Notes: generated by a model not told the origin, from the sequence alone. A DNA stretch of 64,000 nt from Fusobacterium varium (GCA_002356455.1 AP017968.1:3224001-3288000); one strand, 5' to 3'; counted from the stretch's first letter, positions 52,295 through 61,838 are shown. Translations and numbers: made by a program.

Positions 52295-53197
52295 ATGAAA
52301 AATATAGAAATAAAAGGAGTTATAGTACCTCTATTAACTCCTATGAATGCTGACGAAACAATAAATGAAAAAGAATTGAGAAATCAGGTAAATCACCAAA
52401 TTGAATCAGGAATACATGCATTATTTCCTCTTGGAACAAATGGAGAAGCTTACATATTAAGTAGCAAAGAAAAAGAGCAGGTTTTAAAAATAGTAGTAGA
52501 TGAGGCAAAAGGAAGAGTTCCAGTTTATGGTGGAACTGGTTGTGTAAGTACAAAAGAAACAATAGAATTATCTCTAAAAGCTAAAGAGATAGGAATAGAT
52601 GTCCTTTCTATCATCACTCCATCATTTGCTGCTGCATCTCAAGATGAACTTTATGAACACTATAAAGAAGTGGCTGAAGCTGTAGATCTTCCAATAGTTC
52701 TATACAATATACCAGCAAGAACTGGAAATGCCCTAGCTCCTGCTACAGTTGAAAAATTAAGTAAAATTCCTAATATAGTTGGAGTAAAAGACAGCAGTGG
52801 AAACTTTGATAATATGCTTCAATATATAGAAAAAACAAGATATAGAAAAGACTTTGCTGTACTATCAGGAAATGACTCTCTTATCTTATGGTGTCTTTTA
52901 GCTGGAGGAAGAGGAGGAATAGCTGGTTGTGCCAACGTTTTTCCTTCTACAATGGCTTCTATCTATGATACTTTTGTAGCTGGAGATTTAGAAAAAGCTA
53001 GAGAAATTCAAGACAGTATCCGTTCTTTCAGAGATTGCTTTAAATTTGGAAACCCAAATACAATTGTAAAAACTGCTGTATCTCTTCTTGGATATCCTGT
53101 TGGAAAATGCAGAAAACCTTTCTGTCAAGTTCCAGAAGCTGGGATAGAAGCTATCAAAAAAGTTCTTGAAGCAAATGCTGCAAAAGGAATGAAATAA
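52295..53197 (+). CDS. dihydrodipicolinate synthase/NAL-family lyase
   Basis: Class I pyruvate-dependent aldolase or dehydratase of the DapA/NanA family (300 residues). Visible marks are GVIVPLLTPMNADETIN, the substrate loop FPLGTNGEAYILSS, VYGGTGCVSTKETIELS, the Tyr in IVLYNIPARTGN, the Schiff-base lysine in IVGVKDSSGNF, and VLSGNDSLILWCLLAGGRGGIAGCANV. In this operon it is more likely an aldolase or dehydratase for a keto-deoxy acid than a lysine-synthesis enzyme. GAGGGGG precedes the ATG. Confidence 0.9.
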   Translation: MKNIEIKGVIVPLLTPMNADETINEKELRNQVNHQIESGIHALFPLGTNGEAYILSSKEKEQVLKIVVDEAKGRVPVYGGTGCVSTKETIELSLKAKEIGIDVLSIITPSFAAASQDELYEHYKEVAEAVDLPIVLYNIPARTGNALAPATVEKLSKIPNIVGVKDSSGNFDNMLQYIEKTRYRKDFAVLSGNDSLILWCLLAGGRGGIAGCANVFPSTMASIYDTFVAGDLEKAREIQDSIRSFRDCFKFGNPNTIVKTAVSLLGYPVGKCRKPFCQVPEAGIEAIKKVLEANAAKGMK

Positions 53198-53213
53198 TCA
53201 ATAAGGAGTTCTT

Positions 53214-54482
53214 ATGATAAAGCTTGTAATTATTGCTGATGATTTAACTGGAGCTCTGGATACAGGAGTTCAATTTTCTAAAAAAAATATGTCTGTTATT
53301 GTTACAACTGATTTAAACTTTAATTTTGAAGAAATTTCTAAAGAAACAGATGTAATAGTTATTGATACTGAAAGCAGACATATTCCTGCTGATGAAGCCA
53401 AGGAAAGAGTAAAATCTACCCTTTCTAAATTTGATAAAAAAGAAACAAAATTCTTCTACAAGAAAACTGATTCCACTTTAAGAGGGAATATAGGAAGCGA
53501 AGTAGAAGGGTTCATGGAAGGTTTGAATATAGATGAAGTTTCATTTATTCCAGCTTTCCCATTAGGAAAAAGAACTGTAAAAGATGGAATACTTTATGTA
53601 GATAATATAAAATTAGCAAATACTCAATTTGCTATGGATATATTAAATCCAGTAACTGACAGTTTTATTCCTGATATAATAAATAAGCAGTCAGATATAA
53701 ATGTAAAATTAAAAGATATCAATGAAGAATTTTCTCCATTAAATGATAAAGAAAAACATATCTATATTTTTGATTCTGAAAATATGGAGGATATGGAAAA
53801 TATTGGAAAAGTTCTGCATAATAAAAACAGATTGAACTACACTATCGGAAATGCTGGATTTGCAGAAGTCCTTACACACTACATCAAGAGTGATGCTAAA
53901 AAAGAGGATATCATTTTAGAAGATGACAGAATTCTTTTTGTTTGTGGAAGTGTAAACATTACATCTCTTAAACAGTGTAAATATGCAGAAAAAATAGGAT
54001 ATTGTTCAGATAGTTTGAAGTTTGGAAATATAATTTCAAAGGATTACAAAAATTCTGCCAATTATATAACTGATAAAGAATATTTTAAGGAAAAGATTAA
54101 CAATAATAAAAAGTTCCTTTTAAGAACTTCTGACTCAGAAGATGTAATAAAAAAAGCTATTGAATATACAGAGAAAAATAGTATTTCTATGGAAGATTTA
54201 ACCTCTAACATAGCAAACAGTACAGGACAGCTTGTTTCTGATTTAATAAAAGAGCAAAATATAAATAACTTAATAATTTTTGGTGGAGATACTCTCATGG
54301 GTATCCTAAAAAATATAGGATGTCACTATATAATCCCCATCAGTGAAATTTTTCCAGGTGTTGTATTTACAAAAGCTGTAGGAAAGAATATTTCTGTAAA
54401 TGTTATTACTAAAGCTGGGGGATTTGGAGAAGAGAGTATTATAGAGAGAATCAATGAATTTTTAGAAAATCATAGTATTTAA
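53214..54482 (+). CDS. four-carbon acid sugar kinase family protein (DUF1537)
   Basis: 422-residue kinase of the DUF1537 group, members of which phosphorylate D-threonate, L-threonate or erythronate at O4. The N-domain begins LVIIADDLTGALDTGVQFSKK and contains FFYKKTDSTLRGNIGSE and FIPAFPLGKRTVKDG. The C-terminal nucleotide domain has IIFGGDTLMGILKNIG and ITKAGGFGEES. It is the last gene of the operon. Together with the PdxA-like dehydrogenase it predicts conversion of a four-carbon acid to DHAP. Confidence 0.92.
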   Translation: MIKLVIIADDLTGALDTGVQFSKKNMSVIVTTDLNFNFEEISKETDVIVIDTESRHIPADEAKERVKSTLSKFDKKETKFFYKKTDSTLRGNIGSEVEGFMEGLNIDEVSFIPAFPLGKRTVKDGILYVDNIKLANTQFAMDILNPVTDSFIPDIINKQSDINVKLKDINEEFSPLNDKEKHIYIFDSENMEDMENIGKVLHNKNRLNYTIGNAGFAEVLTHYIKSDAKKEDIILEDDRILFVCGSVNITSLKQCKYAEKIGYCSDSLKFGNIISKDYKNSANYITDKEYFKEKINNNKKFLLRTSDSEDVIKKAIEYTEKNSISMEDLTSNIANSTGQLVSDLIKEQNINNLIIFGGDTLMGILKNIGCHYIIPISEIFPGVVFTKAVGKNISVNVITKAGGFGEESIIERINEFLENHSI

Positions 54483-54487
54483 AACTT

Positions 54488-54693
54488 AAAGAGAATGAAT
54501 AAAAAGTTAGATTATATTTTAGAAATTTGGAAATTATAAAAATTTGTGTAATTAATGAAGAGAATAAAACATGAAAAATAGTATGTCTGAACGAAGTGAG
54601 TTTACTATTTTTAGTTTTAAGATCGAAATTAATAACAAATATTTATACTGGAAAAGTTCTAAAATTATATTTCAACTAGAAGTCATTCTCTTT
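54488..54693. repeat. 206-bp imperfect palindrome
   Basis: AAAGAGAATGA (54488-54498) is exactly complementary to TCATTCTCTTT (54683-54693). Moving inward, further blocks pair: the ATTTTAGAA region with its counterpart around 54655-54670, TATAAA-ATTTG with CAAAT-TTTATA, and the inner AAAAATAGTA (54574-54583) with TACTATTTTT (54603-54612). The centre holds GTCTGAACGAAGTGAG. It follows the kinase gene, can act as a terminator and has the form of a palindromic interspersed element. Confidence 0.65.
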
Positions 54694-54697
54694 TTAA

Positions 54698-54726
54698 TTG
54701 ACAATACTGTTCATTTGAGATACTCT
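54698..54726 (+). promoter_or_regulatory. possible promoter of the VOC gene
   Basis: A perfect TTGACA (54698-54703) follows the palindrome. With a 17-base spacer the -10 would be TACTCT, a weak match; TATGAT at 54734 is too far. About 35 bases separate it from the ATG. Confidence 0.4.
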
Positions 54727-54760
54727 AAATATATATGATAATTTTCTCAGGAGGTAATAT

Positions 54761-55129
54761 ATGAACTTTACATTTAACCATTTTAATTTTAATATTTTTA
54801 ATCTGCCTAGAAGTTTAAAATTCTATGAAGAAGCTCTTGGACTTAAAGAAGTAAGAAGAAAAGAAGCAGAAGATGGAAACTTTATCCTTGTATATTTAGG
54901 AGATGGAAAAACTAACTTCTCTTTGGAACTGACTTGGATGAGAGACAGAGAAGAGCCTTATGACCTTGGAGATGAGGAATTTCACTTAGCTTTAGTTACT
55001 GATGATTATGATGCTGCCTATAAAAAACATAAAGAAATGGGATGTATAGCTTTTGAAAATCCTGCTATGGGAATCTATTTTGTAACTGATCCTGATGGAT
55101 ACTGGATAGAAATAGTGCCTAAGAGATAA
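54761..55129 (+). CDS. VOC-family protein (glyoxalase I-like)
   Basis: 122-residue vicinal oxygen chelate protein closest to lactoylglutathione lyase: NHFNFNIFNLPRSLKFYEEALGLKEVRR (His metal ligand), FSLELTWM (Glu), EFHLALVTDDYDAAYKKHKEMG (His) and DPDGYWIEIVP (Glu). All four metal ligands are present. It probably detoxifies methylglyoxal or a similar ketoaldehyde; a thiol other than glutathione may be used. AGGAGG precedes the ATG. Confidence 0.85.
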   Translation: MNFTFNHFNFNIFNLPRSLKFYEEALGLKEVRRKEAEDGNFILVYLGDGKTNFSLELTWMRDREEPYDLGDEEFHLALVTDDYDAAYKKHKEMGCIAFENPAMGIYFVTDPDGYWIEIVPKR

Positions 55130-55132
55130 TAG

Positions 55133-55167
55133 AAAAGCTCCTTTGAATGAACCAAGGGAGCTTTTTT
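55133..55167. terminator. bidirectional terminator between VOC and der genes
   Basis: AAAAGCTCC pairs with GGGAGCTTTT and is flanked by A- and T-runs between two convergent genes. Confidence 0.88.
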
Positions 55168-55171
55168 TATT

Positions 55172-56497
55172 CTAGTCTTTTTCTGCATTTTTCTTTTCAA
55201 AACTAATAAGAATAGGTGATCCATCAAATCCAAATGCCTCTCTGAATTTATTTTCAATATATCTAGCATATGAGAAATGTATAAGTTCTGGATAGTTACA
55301 GAATAATACAAATTTTGGTGGTGCAGTTGAAACTTGTGTAGCATAATTAATTTTTACTACTCTACCTTTTCTAGTAGGTGGATTATTCATTAATACTGCT
55401 TCTTTCAATACTGTATTTAGAATACCTGTAGATATTCTCTTAGTATATTCTTCATAGATTGTATCTGATATTTCAAGTATTTTTGTAGTTCTCTGCCCTG
55501 TAAGAGCTGAAACAAACTCTATAGGAGCATATGATAAAAATGGAAGTTCAGCATAAAGTTCCTCTTTCATACTCTTCATAGACACTTTATTCTTATCTAC
55601 CAAGTCCCATTTGTTGACTACTACAACTATTGGTTTCAATTCTTCAGCAGCTATTCCTGCTATTCTCTTGTCCTGCTCAGTAAGTCCCTCTTTACCATCA
55701 AGCATAAGGATGCATACATCTGCTCTCTTTATAGTCTTGATAGCTCTCAATACAGAATAGTATTCAAGACTTTCTTCTACTTTTGATTTTCTTCTGATAC
55801 CAGCAGTATCTATTATCATGTATTTGTTATCTTTGTATTGAACAATAGTATCAATAGCATCTCTTGTAGTTCCTGCTATATCACTTACAATAGTTCTCTC
55901 TTCTCCTGACAATCTGTTTACCAGTGAAGATTTTCCAGCATTTGGTTTTCCTATGATAGCAAGTTTCAATACATCTTCTTCCTCTTCTGGCAAGTCGATT
56001 TTTTCTATCATTTCAGTTACCATGTCCAGCATATCTCCAAGGTTTACCTTGTGTGCTCCTGAAACTGGGATAAGATGTTCAAATCCAAGTCCCCAGAAAT
56101 CATAAACATCATCTTGCTGCTGAAGGAAATTATCTATCTTGTTTACACATAAGATGATAGGCTTCTGTTTTTTTCTAAGGATATACGCTATCTCTTCATC
56201 AAGAGGATTAACTCCTGACTTTCCATCAACTACAAAAAGGATAACATCAGCTTCATTCATAGCAACTTCTGCCTGTTCCTTTATTTTTGTCATCATAAAT
56301 TCGTTGTTTCTTGGCTCAAGACCTCCAGTATCTACTACAACAAATTCCACTCCATTCCATTCTGTTTCTCTATATAGTCTGTCTCTTGTAACACCTGGCA
56401 TGTCATCAACTATAGCTATTCTGTCTCCTATCAGATTATTGAAAAGTGTCGATTTTCCAACATTTGGTCTTCCAACGATTGCAACAATAGGCTTCAT
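55172..56497 (-). CDS. der: ribosome biogenesis GTPase Der (EngA)
   Basis: Essential tandem GTPase for 50S ribosome assembly, 441 residues. The first G domain shows GRPNVGKSTLFN, DMPGVTRDR, DTGG and NKID; the second shows GKPNAGKSSLVN, DIAGTTRDAID, DTAGIRRKSKVEE and NKWD. A C-terminal KH-like domain ends the protein (PPTRKGRVVKINYATQVSTAPPKFVLFCNYPELIHFSYARYIENKFREAFGFDGSPI in outline). GGGAGG precedes the ATG. The call is certain. Confidence 0.97.
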   Translation of the reverse strand: MKPIVAIVGRPNVGKSTLFNNLIGDRIAIVDDMPGVTRDRLYRETEWNGVEFVVVDTGGLEPRNNEFMMTKIKEQAEVAMNEADVILFVVDGKSGVNPLDEEIAYILRKKQKPIILCVNKIDNFLQQQDDVYDFWGLGFEHLIPVSGAHKVNLGDMLDMVTEMIEKIDLPEEEEDVLKLAIIGKPNAGKSSLVNRLSGEERTIVSDIAGTTRDAIDTIVQYKDNKYMIIDTAGIRRKSKVEESLEYYSVLRAIKTIKRADVCILMLDGKEGLTEQDKRIAGIAAEELKPIVVVVNKWDLVDKNKVSMKSMKEELYAELPFLSYAPIEFVSALTGQRTTKILEISDTIYEEYTKRISTGILNTVLKEAVLMNNPPTRKGRVVKINYATQVSTAPPKFVLFCNYPELIHFSYARYIENKFREAFGFDGSPILISFEKKNAEKD

Positions 56498-56526
56498 TAT
56501 ATACCTCCCTATTTAATTAAAATTAT

Positions 56527-58236
56527 TTATCTTCTCTTATTATTATTTTCTCTAGGAATTAAAATATCCTTTTGTTTTTGCTTCTTTCCATTATCTTTTT
56601 CTACAAAAAGTTTCTTATTTGTAAAAGGATCCATTTCTGTATAATACATAAGTGTAGAATATGTAGACGGTGTAGGGGTAAATACCTGTACCTGTTCTGG
56701 ATTTATCCTTAGTTCAGATGAGGCAAATCTTCTCAGATCAAGCATATCTTTTTCATCACACCCTGGATGAGCCGCTATCAAATAATAAGTTAAAAACTGT
56801 TTTTTTCCTAATTTACTGTTTATCTTATAAAATTTTTCCTTGAATTCCTTCAAAGGAGCTTTACCCTGTTTTCCCATAAGAGCTAAAACTTTATCCTCTG
56901 TATGTTCAGGAGCTATTTTCATCTGTCCAGATACATGATCTTTAATTATTTCTTCAAGATATATCTGTCCATTTCTTTTATCATCTAAAATCATATCATA
57001 TCTTATTCCAGATGCAATGAATATTTTTTTGATTTTATCAATATTTTTTAATTTATCTAAAAGTTCTATCTGACTGTTATGATCTATTTTCAATGCTGGA
57101 CATTTATGAGGATAAAGACATCTTTTATCCTGACAAGCTCCCAGCTTTAATTTCTTGCTGCATTCCACATCATACATATTAGCAGTAGGTCCTCCTACAT
57201 CTGCTATGTATCCTTTAAATTTAGAAGCAGAGGCAATCTCTTTTACCTCTTCTACAATAGAATCCTGACTTCTTGATATAACTGTTCTTCCTTGATGAAT
57301 AGCTATTGCACAGAAATTACACTCTCCATAGCAGCCTCTATGAGTAGTCACAGAAGTTCTAATCGTGTCTAAAGCTCTCACTTCTCCCATAGCTTTGTAA
57401 TAAGGATGTACATCTCTTTCAAAATCCATAGAGTAAATATCGTCCAGTTCCTCTGATGTAAAATTTTCACTTGGAGGATTCTGTATCAAATATCTGTCCC
57501 CACAAGGCTGACATAATCCCTTAGCCGTAATTGGATCACAGTTGTGATAGAATATATCAAAAGCTTTTGCAAACACCTTCTTGTCCTTCACACACTCCTC
57601 AAAAGACGGCAGCTCCAAATAGCTGTCTTTTTTTTCTTTAGCTATATAACTTAACCCTCTTATGTTTCTCCATTCTCTTCCACCTTTCAGTGCCTGAGCC
57701 AGAGCCAGCATAGATTTTTCTCCCATTCCATAAGAAAGAATATCTGCCTTTGCATCGAATATCAAAGGTCTTCTCAAATTATTACTCCAGTAATCATAAT
57801 GAGTTATTCTTCTCAAACTTGCTTCAATTCCTCCTAAAACTACAAGAGCATTTCCATTTTTAAAAAATCTTTTTATAAGGTTGGTATACATAATAGAAGC
57901 CCTGTCTGGTCTTCTTGTATTTTCTCCCCCTGGAGTAAAATCATCACTTTTCCTTTTCTTTTTTGTTGCTGTATAGTTAGCTACCATGGAATCTACACAC
58001 CCTGCTGAAACTGCCCAGTATAAATTAGGCTCTCCCAGTCTTGTAATATCTTTATCACTATTGATATCCGGCTGAGATATTATTCCAACTTTAAATCCAT
58101 GCTTATATAACCATTTTCCTATCAGTGCACTTCCGTTATAGGAAGAATCTATATATGTATCTCCAGATATTAATATTATATCTAAAGAATCCCATCCTAA
58201 TTTCTTTACCTCTTCCATCGTTGTAGGCAAAAACAT
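56527..58236 (-). CDS. YgiQ-family radical SAM protein
   Basis: Radical SAM enzyme of the YgiQ family, 569 residues. The N-terminal part has FLPTTMEEVKKLGWDSLDIILISGDTYIDSSY, as in YgiQ. The 4Fe-4S motif is THRGCYGECNFCAIAIHQGR. Later segments DVGGPTANMYDVEC, KIAPEHTEDKVLALMGK and QVQVFTPTPSTYSTLMYYTEMDPF complete the family pattern. The reaction is unknown for the family. It follows der's neighbourhood on the same strand, 29 bases upstream of der. Confidence 0.92.
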   Translation of the reverse strand: MFLPTTMEEVKKLGWDSLDIILISGDTYIDSSYNGSALIGKWLYKHGFKVGIISQPDINSDKDITRLGEPNLYWAVSAGCVDSMVANYTATKKKRKSDDFTPGGENTRRPDRASIMYTNLIKRFFKNGNALVVLGGIEASLRRITHYDYWSNNLRRPLIFDAKADILSYGMGEKSMLALAQALKGGREWRNIRGLSYIAKEKKDSYLELPSFEECVKDKKVFAKAFDIFYHNCDPITAKGLCQPCGDRYLIQNPPSENFTSEELDDIYSMDFERDVHPYYKAMGEVRALDTIRTSVTTHRGCYGECNFCAIAIHQGRTVISRSQDSIVEEVKEIASASKFKGYIADVGGPTANMYDVECSKKLKLGACQDKRCLYPHKCPALKIDHNSQIELLDKLKNIDKIKKIFIASGIRYDMILDDKRNGQIYLEEIIKDHVSGQMKIAPEHTEDKVLALMGKQGKAPLKEFKEKFYKINSKLGKKQFLTYYLIAAHPGCDEKDMLDLRRFASSELRINPEQVQVFTPTPSTYSTLMYYTEMDPFTNKKLFVEKDNGKKQKQKDILIPRENNNKRR

Positions 58237-58341
58237 ATTTAATCACCTGTTCTTTAAGACTTCCCTTTATTTTATCATAAAATACTGATATTAGCTATAT
58301 TTTCTTTACAAAGTATAATCCTAAAATCAGAACCATTTCAT

Positions 58342-58401
58342 AAAAAAAACTATCAAATAAGCAGATAAAATTTTTAAAACATTCTTCTGCTTATGAGATA
58401 G
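58342..58401 (-). terminator. terminator of pyrG
   Basis: CTATCAAATAAGCAGA (58350-58365) pairs with TCTGCTTATGAGATAG (58386-58401). On the minus strand a run of eight T follows. Confidence 0.85.
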
Positions 58402-58423
58402 CCTCCTAATATGTTTATATTTT

Positions 58424-60031
58424 TTATTTGTTATATTGTTTTTTATATATCGCCTCTACAAATCCCTTGAATAATGGATGAGGATTATTTGGTCTTGTTT
58501 TAAATTCTGGATGAAATTGCCCTGCTATAAAGAATGGATGAACTTCTTTTGAAAGCTCCACTATCTCTGCAAGTGTTCCATCAGGAGAATTCCCTGATAT
58601 TAAAAGCCCTGCCTTTTGTATCTCATCTTTAAATTTATTATTAAATTCAAATCTGTGTCTATGTCTTTCATATATCAGCTCTTCATTGTAAAGTTCCCTT
58701 GCAAGTGTTCCTTCTTTAAGTACACATGGATATGCACCTAATCTCATTGTTCCACCCATGTTCTCTATATTTTTTTGATCAATCATAATATCTATCACTG
58801 GATACTTAGTATCCTTATCAAATTCTGTAGAATTTGCTCCAGACATTCCCATTACATTTCTGGCAAACTCAATTACTGCAAGCTGCATTCCAAGACATAT
58901 TCCAAGGAAAGGAATCTTATTCTCTCTAGCAAATTTTATTGCCTCCATTTTCCCTTCAATACCTCTGTTCCCAAATCCTCCTGGCACAAGTATTCCATTA
59001 TATCCTTCAAGTCTTTTTACATCAAGATTCTCTGCCTGAATATAGTCAATTTCAGCTTTGTACCCTTGAGCATATGCTGCATTTTCTATAGCTTCATTTA
59101 CACTGATATAGGCATCCTTTAATTCAACATATTTTCCTACTACTGCTAATTTTATTCTTTCCTTTGGATTTTTTATTTTATCTACAACTTCTTTCCAAGG
59201 TGTAAGATCAATCTCTCTGTCTTCTATCCCAAGTTTTTTACAAGCTGTTTTTGCCAGCCCGTTTTCTTCCATCACAAGAGGAAGTTCATATATAGTTCCA
59301 GCATCTTGTGCTTCTATTACTGCATCTATATCTATGTCACAGAACATTGAAAGCTTTCTTCTTATATCATCACTGATAGGATGCTCTGTTCTGCACACAA
59401 GAATATCAGGTCTTATTCCAAGTCCCATAAGTTCTTTTACTGAGTGTTGAGATGGTTTAGTTTTTAATTCTCCTGCTGCTTTTAAGTAAGGAAGAAGGGT
59501 CACATGAATATAGATAACATTTTCTCGTCCTACATCATATCTGAATTGTCTTATTGCTTCCAGAAATGGAGTAGATTCAATATCTCCTACTGTTCCTCCG
59601 ATTTCTGTTATAACTATATCTGAACCATTAGCTTTTCCTACTATCTCTATTTTTGATTTTATCTCATTTGTAATATGAGGAATTATCTGAACTGTTTTAC
59701 CTAAATATTCCCCTTTTCTCTCTTTGTTTATAACTGACTGATATATTTTTCCTGTTGTTATATTATTATATTTTGTAAGATTCTGATCAATAAATCTTTC
59801 GTAATGTCCTAAATCTAAGTCTGTTTCAGCTCCATCATCAGTTACAAAAACCTCTCCATGTTCATATGGATTCATTGTTCCTGGATCAATATTAATATAT
59901 GGATCAAATTTTTGAATAGTTACATTATATCCTCTTTCTCTAAGCAGTCTACCTAATGAAGATGCTGTTATCCCTTTTCCTAATGATGATACTACTCCGC
60001 CTGTTACAAATATGTACTTAGTTTCTTTCAT
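58424..60031 (-). CDS. pyrG: CTP synthase
   Basis: Glutamine-dependent amination of UTP to CTP. The 535-residue enzyme has the synthetase domain ([64 protein letters not shown]) and a class I glutamine amidotransferase domain (GGFGNRG, nucleophile Cys in FLGICLGMQ, terminal GQFHPEF). The start is placed at 60031 with GGAGG six bases upstream; the longer ORF start at 60070 lies inside the leader hairpin. A promoter and terminator-like leader precede it, suggesting attenuation by CTP. Confidence 0.97.
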   Translation of the reverse strand: MKETKYIFVTGGVVSSLGKGITASSLGRLLRERGYNVTIQKFDPYINIDPGTMNPYEHGEVFVTDDGAETDLDLGHYERFIDQNLTKYNNITTGKIYQSVINKERKGEYLGKTVQIIPHITNEIKSKIEIVGKANGSDIVITEIGGTVGDIESTPFLEAIRQFRYDVGRENVIYIHVTLLPYLKAAGELKTKPSQHSVKELMGLGIRPDILVCRTEHPISDDIRRKLSMFCDIDIDAVIEAQDAGTIYELPLVMEENGLAKTACKKLGIEDREIDLTPWKEVVDKIKNPKERIKLAVVGKYVELKDAYISVNEAIENAAYAQGYKAEIDYIQAENLDVKRLEGYNGILVPGGFGNRGIEGKMEAIKFARENKIPFLGICLGMQLAVIEFARNVMGMSGANSTEFDKDTKYPVIDIMIDQKNIENMGGTMRLGAYPCVLKEGTLARELYNEELIYERHRHRFEFNNKFKDEIQKAGLLISGNSPDGTLAEIVELSKEVHPFFIAGQFHPEFKTRPNNPHPLFKGFVEAIYKKQYNK

Positions 60032-60070
60032 AAATATCCTCCATAAAGTAATTTTATTTTCAATAATCAA

Positions 60071-60098
60071 AAAAAGACGAAAAAAAAATCGTCTTTTA
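60071..60098 (-). terminator. attenuator-like terminator in the pyrG leader
   Basis: On the minus strand AAAAGACGA pairs with TCGTCTTTT and a T-run follows, about 40 bases before the pyrG start and some 60 after the predicted transcript start. A second hairpin (AAAGAAAAA with TTTTTCTTT, around 60103-60127) precedes it. Gram-positive pyrG leaders are attenuated by CTP through slippage; a similar role here is inference, as no G-run start is visible. Confidence 0.6.
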
Positions 60099-60165
60099 TT
60101 TTAAAGAAAAATTGCACGTTTTTCTTTGGATATTTTTTTTATTTGTAAATATTTTTTACTTAATG

Positions 60166-60194
60166 AGTATATCATATTTTTTTTTAAAGCACAA
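60166..60194 (-). promoter_or_regulatory. sigma-70 promoter of pyrG
   Basis: TTGTGC (60194-60189), a 17-base spacer and TATACT (60171-60166) on the minus strand, starting just after the stop codon of the AraC-family gene. The leader is about 130 bases. Confidence 0.68.
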
Positions 60195-60202
60195 TATTTT
60201 TT

Positions 60203-61039
60203 TTATTTTATAGAAAACCATATTTCCATATCCTTTTCATTGCTGTCAGGATAAATTTCTATATCTGCAGTCTCAGCATAAGTATATCCTGAATATGGAA
60301 GCCACTCAGTATAGAATCTTCTGTAAATTTTTTGTGAATTTTCTAAAAAAGGAGATGAACATCTAAAAACTGCCCATGTTCCTCCAGGTATTTTATGCCT
60401 TTCCATACCATCTTCACCTTCTCTATCATTAAAGACAGCTATATAGTACCAAACTTCCTTATTCTTATATAATGAAACTCCAAGGATATTTTTATCCTTT
60501 TCATTATATTTTAATAATTTTTCTATATTTCCATTTTCTATATTTTCATTCCAGAAATCAGGAATTTCAGAAAAATTTTTCTCCATATTCAATTCAATCT
60601 TTTTTCCAATTCCTAATATATCAAGAGAATCTTTTTCAGTTATATAGTACTCTAATTCCTCTTCTCCTTTAACTGAAAGTGAAAATGTTAATTTAGGATA
60701 TGTTTTTAATGTTATATTTTTATTTCTAGCAATAGAGGGAGAAATTTTATGTATACTTTGAAAAGCTCTACTGAAAGAAGTTGGTGAATCATATCCATAT
60801 TTAGCTGAAAGTTCCAGTATCTTTATATCACTTCTTTGGAGCTCAAAAGCAGCTTTTGTCATTTTTCTTCTTCTGATATATTCTCCCAATGTTACCCCTG
60901 CAATATATGAAAACATTCTCTGAAAATGATAGACAGAACAGCAGGCTATTTTAGAAGCTTTAGTATAATCTATTTTATTTTCAAGATTCATTTCTATATA
61001 TTCAACAGCTTCATTGAGTCTTTCTATCCATTCCATCAT
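60203..61039 (-). CDS. AraC-family regulator with GyrI-like effector domain
   Basis: 278-residue regulator. The two helix-turn-helix motifs are N-terminal (residues 5-105: ASKIACCSVYHFQRMFSYIAGVTLGEYIRRRKMTKAAFELQ and SAKYGYDSPTSFSRAFQSIHKISPS in outline). A GyrI/SoxS-Rob-type small-molecule-binding domain follows (residues 120-278), ending with the typical YTEWLPYSGYTY..ADIEIYPDS and EIWFSIK. Such proteins often control drug efflux. It lies just downstream of an ABC-2 exporter pair on the same strand and may regulate it (inference). Confidence 0.9.
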   Translation of the reverse strand: MMEWIERLNEAVEYIEMNLENKIDYTKASKIACCSVYHFQRMFSYIAGVTLGEYIRRRKMTKAAFELQRSDIKILELSAKYGYDSPTSFSRAFQSIHKISPSIARNKNITLKTYPKLTFSLSVKGEEELEYYITEKDSLDILGIGKKIELNMEKNFSEIPDFWNENIENGNIEKLLKYNEKDKNILGVSLYKNKEVWYYIAVFNDREGEDGMERHKIPGGTWAVFRCSSPFLENSQKIYRRFYTEWLPYSGYTYAETADIEIYPDSNEKDMEIWFSIK

Positions 61040-61082
61040 ATTTCTCCTTTCTTTCTATCATAACATTATAAAAAAATTCTCC

Positions 61083-61838
61083 CTATACTTTTTTATCACC
61101 TTTTAGTTTACTCAATATTGCTCCAAAAATTATACAGCACAGTATAAAAAATATTCCTCCTGTAAATATTACTTCTTTCCAGCAAATATATTGATTCATC
61201 ATAAGATTTCTTATATTTTCTATTATATGAGTAAATGGATTCATAAGTACTGCCGTTCTAAAATTTCCTGTCATATTTTTTAATGGAAAAAGTGCTGTAC
61301 TTATAAAAAATACTGGAAGAACTAAAGTATTGATTACTGTAAAAAAAGCATCTTCATTTGGGAGAAGAAGACTTAAAAAATATGATACCCCTGCTGTAAA
61401 GAAAGCAGTTAAAAAGAGAAGAATTATAATTACAATTATTCCTTTTATTCCACTTCTTATATAGATAGATGAAAAAGCTGAAATTGCAATCAATATCCCA
61501 ATTTCTAAAAAAGAAACAGTAATAGTTTCAAGAAGATATCCTAAAATAATATCACTTCTTTTTACAGGTGATATTAATATTCTGTAAAAACTTCCATTCT
61601 TTTTAGTTATATAGTTACTTATCCCACTACTCCCTGAACTTGAAAAAATAACAAGCACTAATATTCCTGGAAGTATAAATTCAATATAATTTCCTCCTGT
61701 CTCTCCTTTCATGGTCATTTCAGCTGCTTTACTATAAAAAATAAGCCATAACATAGGTTGTAGGATACTCATTATTATAGTTATTGGATTCTGGATACGC
61801 CACTTTAAATTTCTTCTGAAAATTGTTCCTAGAGCCAT
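61083..61838 (-). CDS. ABC-2 type transporter permease
   Basis: 251-residue membrane protein of the ABC-2 family with six hydrophobic helices (NPITIIMSILQPMLWLIFYSKA, IEFILPGILVLVIFSSSGSSG, ISPVKRSDIILGYLLETITVSFLEIGILIAI and others). Its gene overlaps the ATPase gene by 10 bases and has GAGGGTG before the ATG, so the two are translated together. It probably exports a drug, lipid or peptide. Confidence 0.9.
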   Translation of the reverse strand: MALGTIFRRNLKWRIQNPITIIMSILQPMLWLIFYSKAAEMTMKGETGGNYIEFILPGILVLVIFSSSGSSGISNYITKKNGSFYRILISPVKRSDIILGYLLETITVSFLEIGILIAISAFSSIYIRSGIKGIIVIIILLFLTAFFTAGVSYFLSLLLPNEDAFFTVINTLVLPVFFISTALFPLKNMTGNFRTAVLMNPFTHIIENIRNLMMNQYICWKEVIFTGGIFFILCCIIFGAILSKLKGDKKV

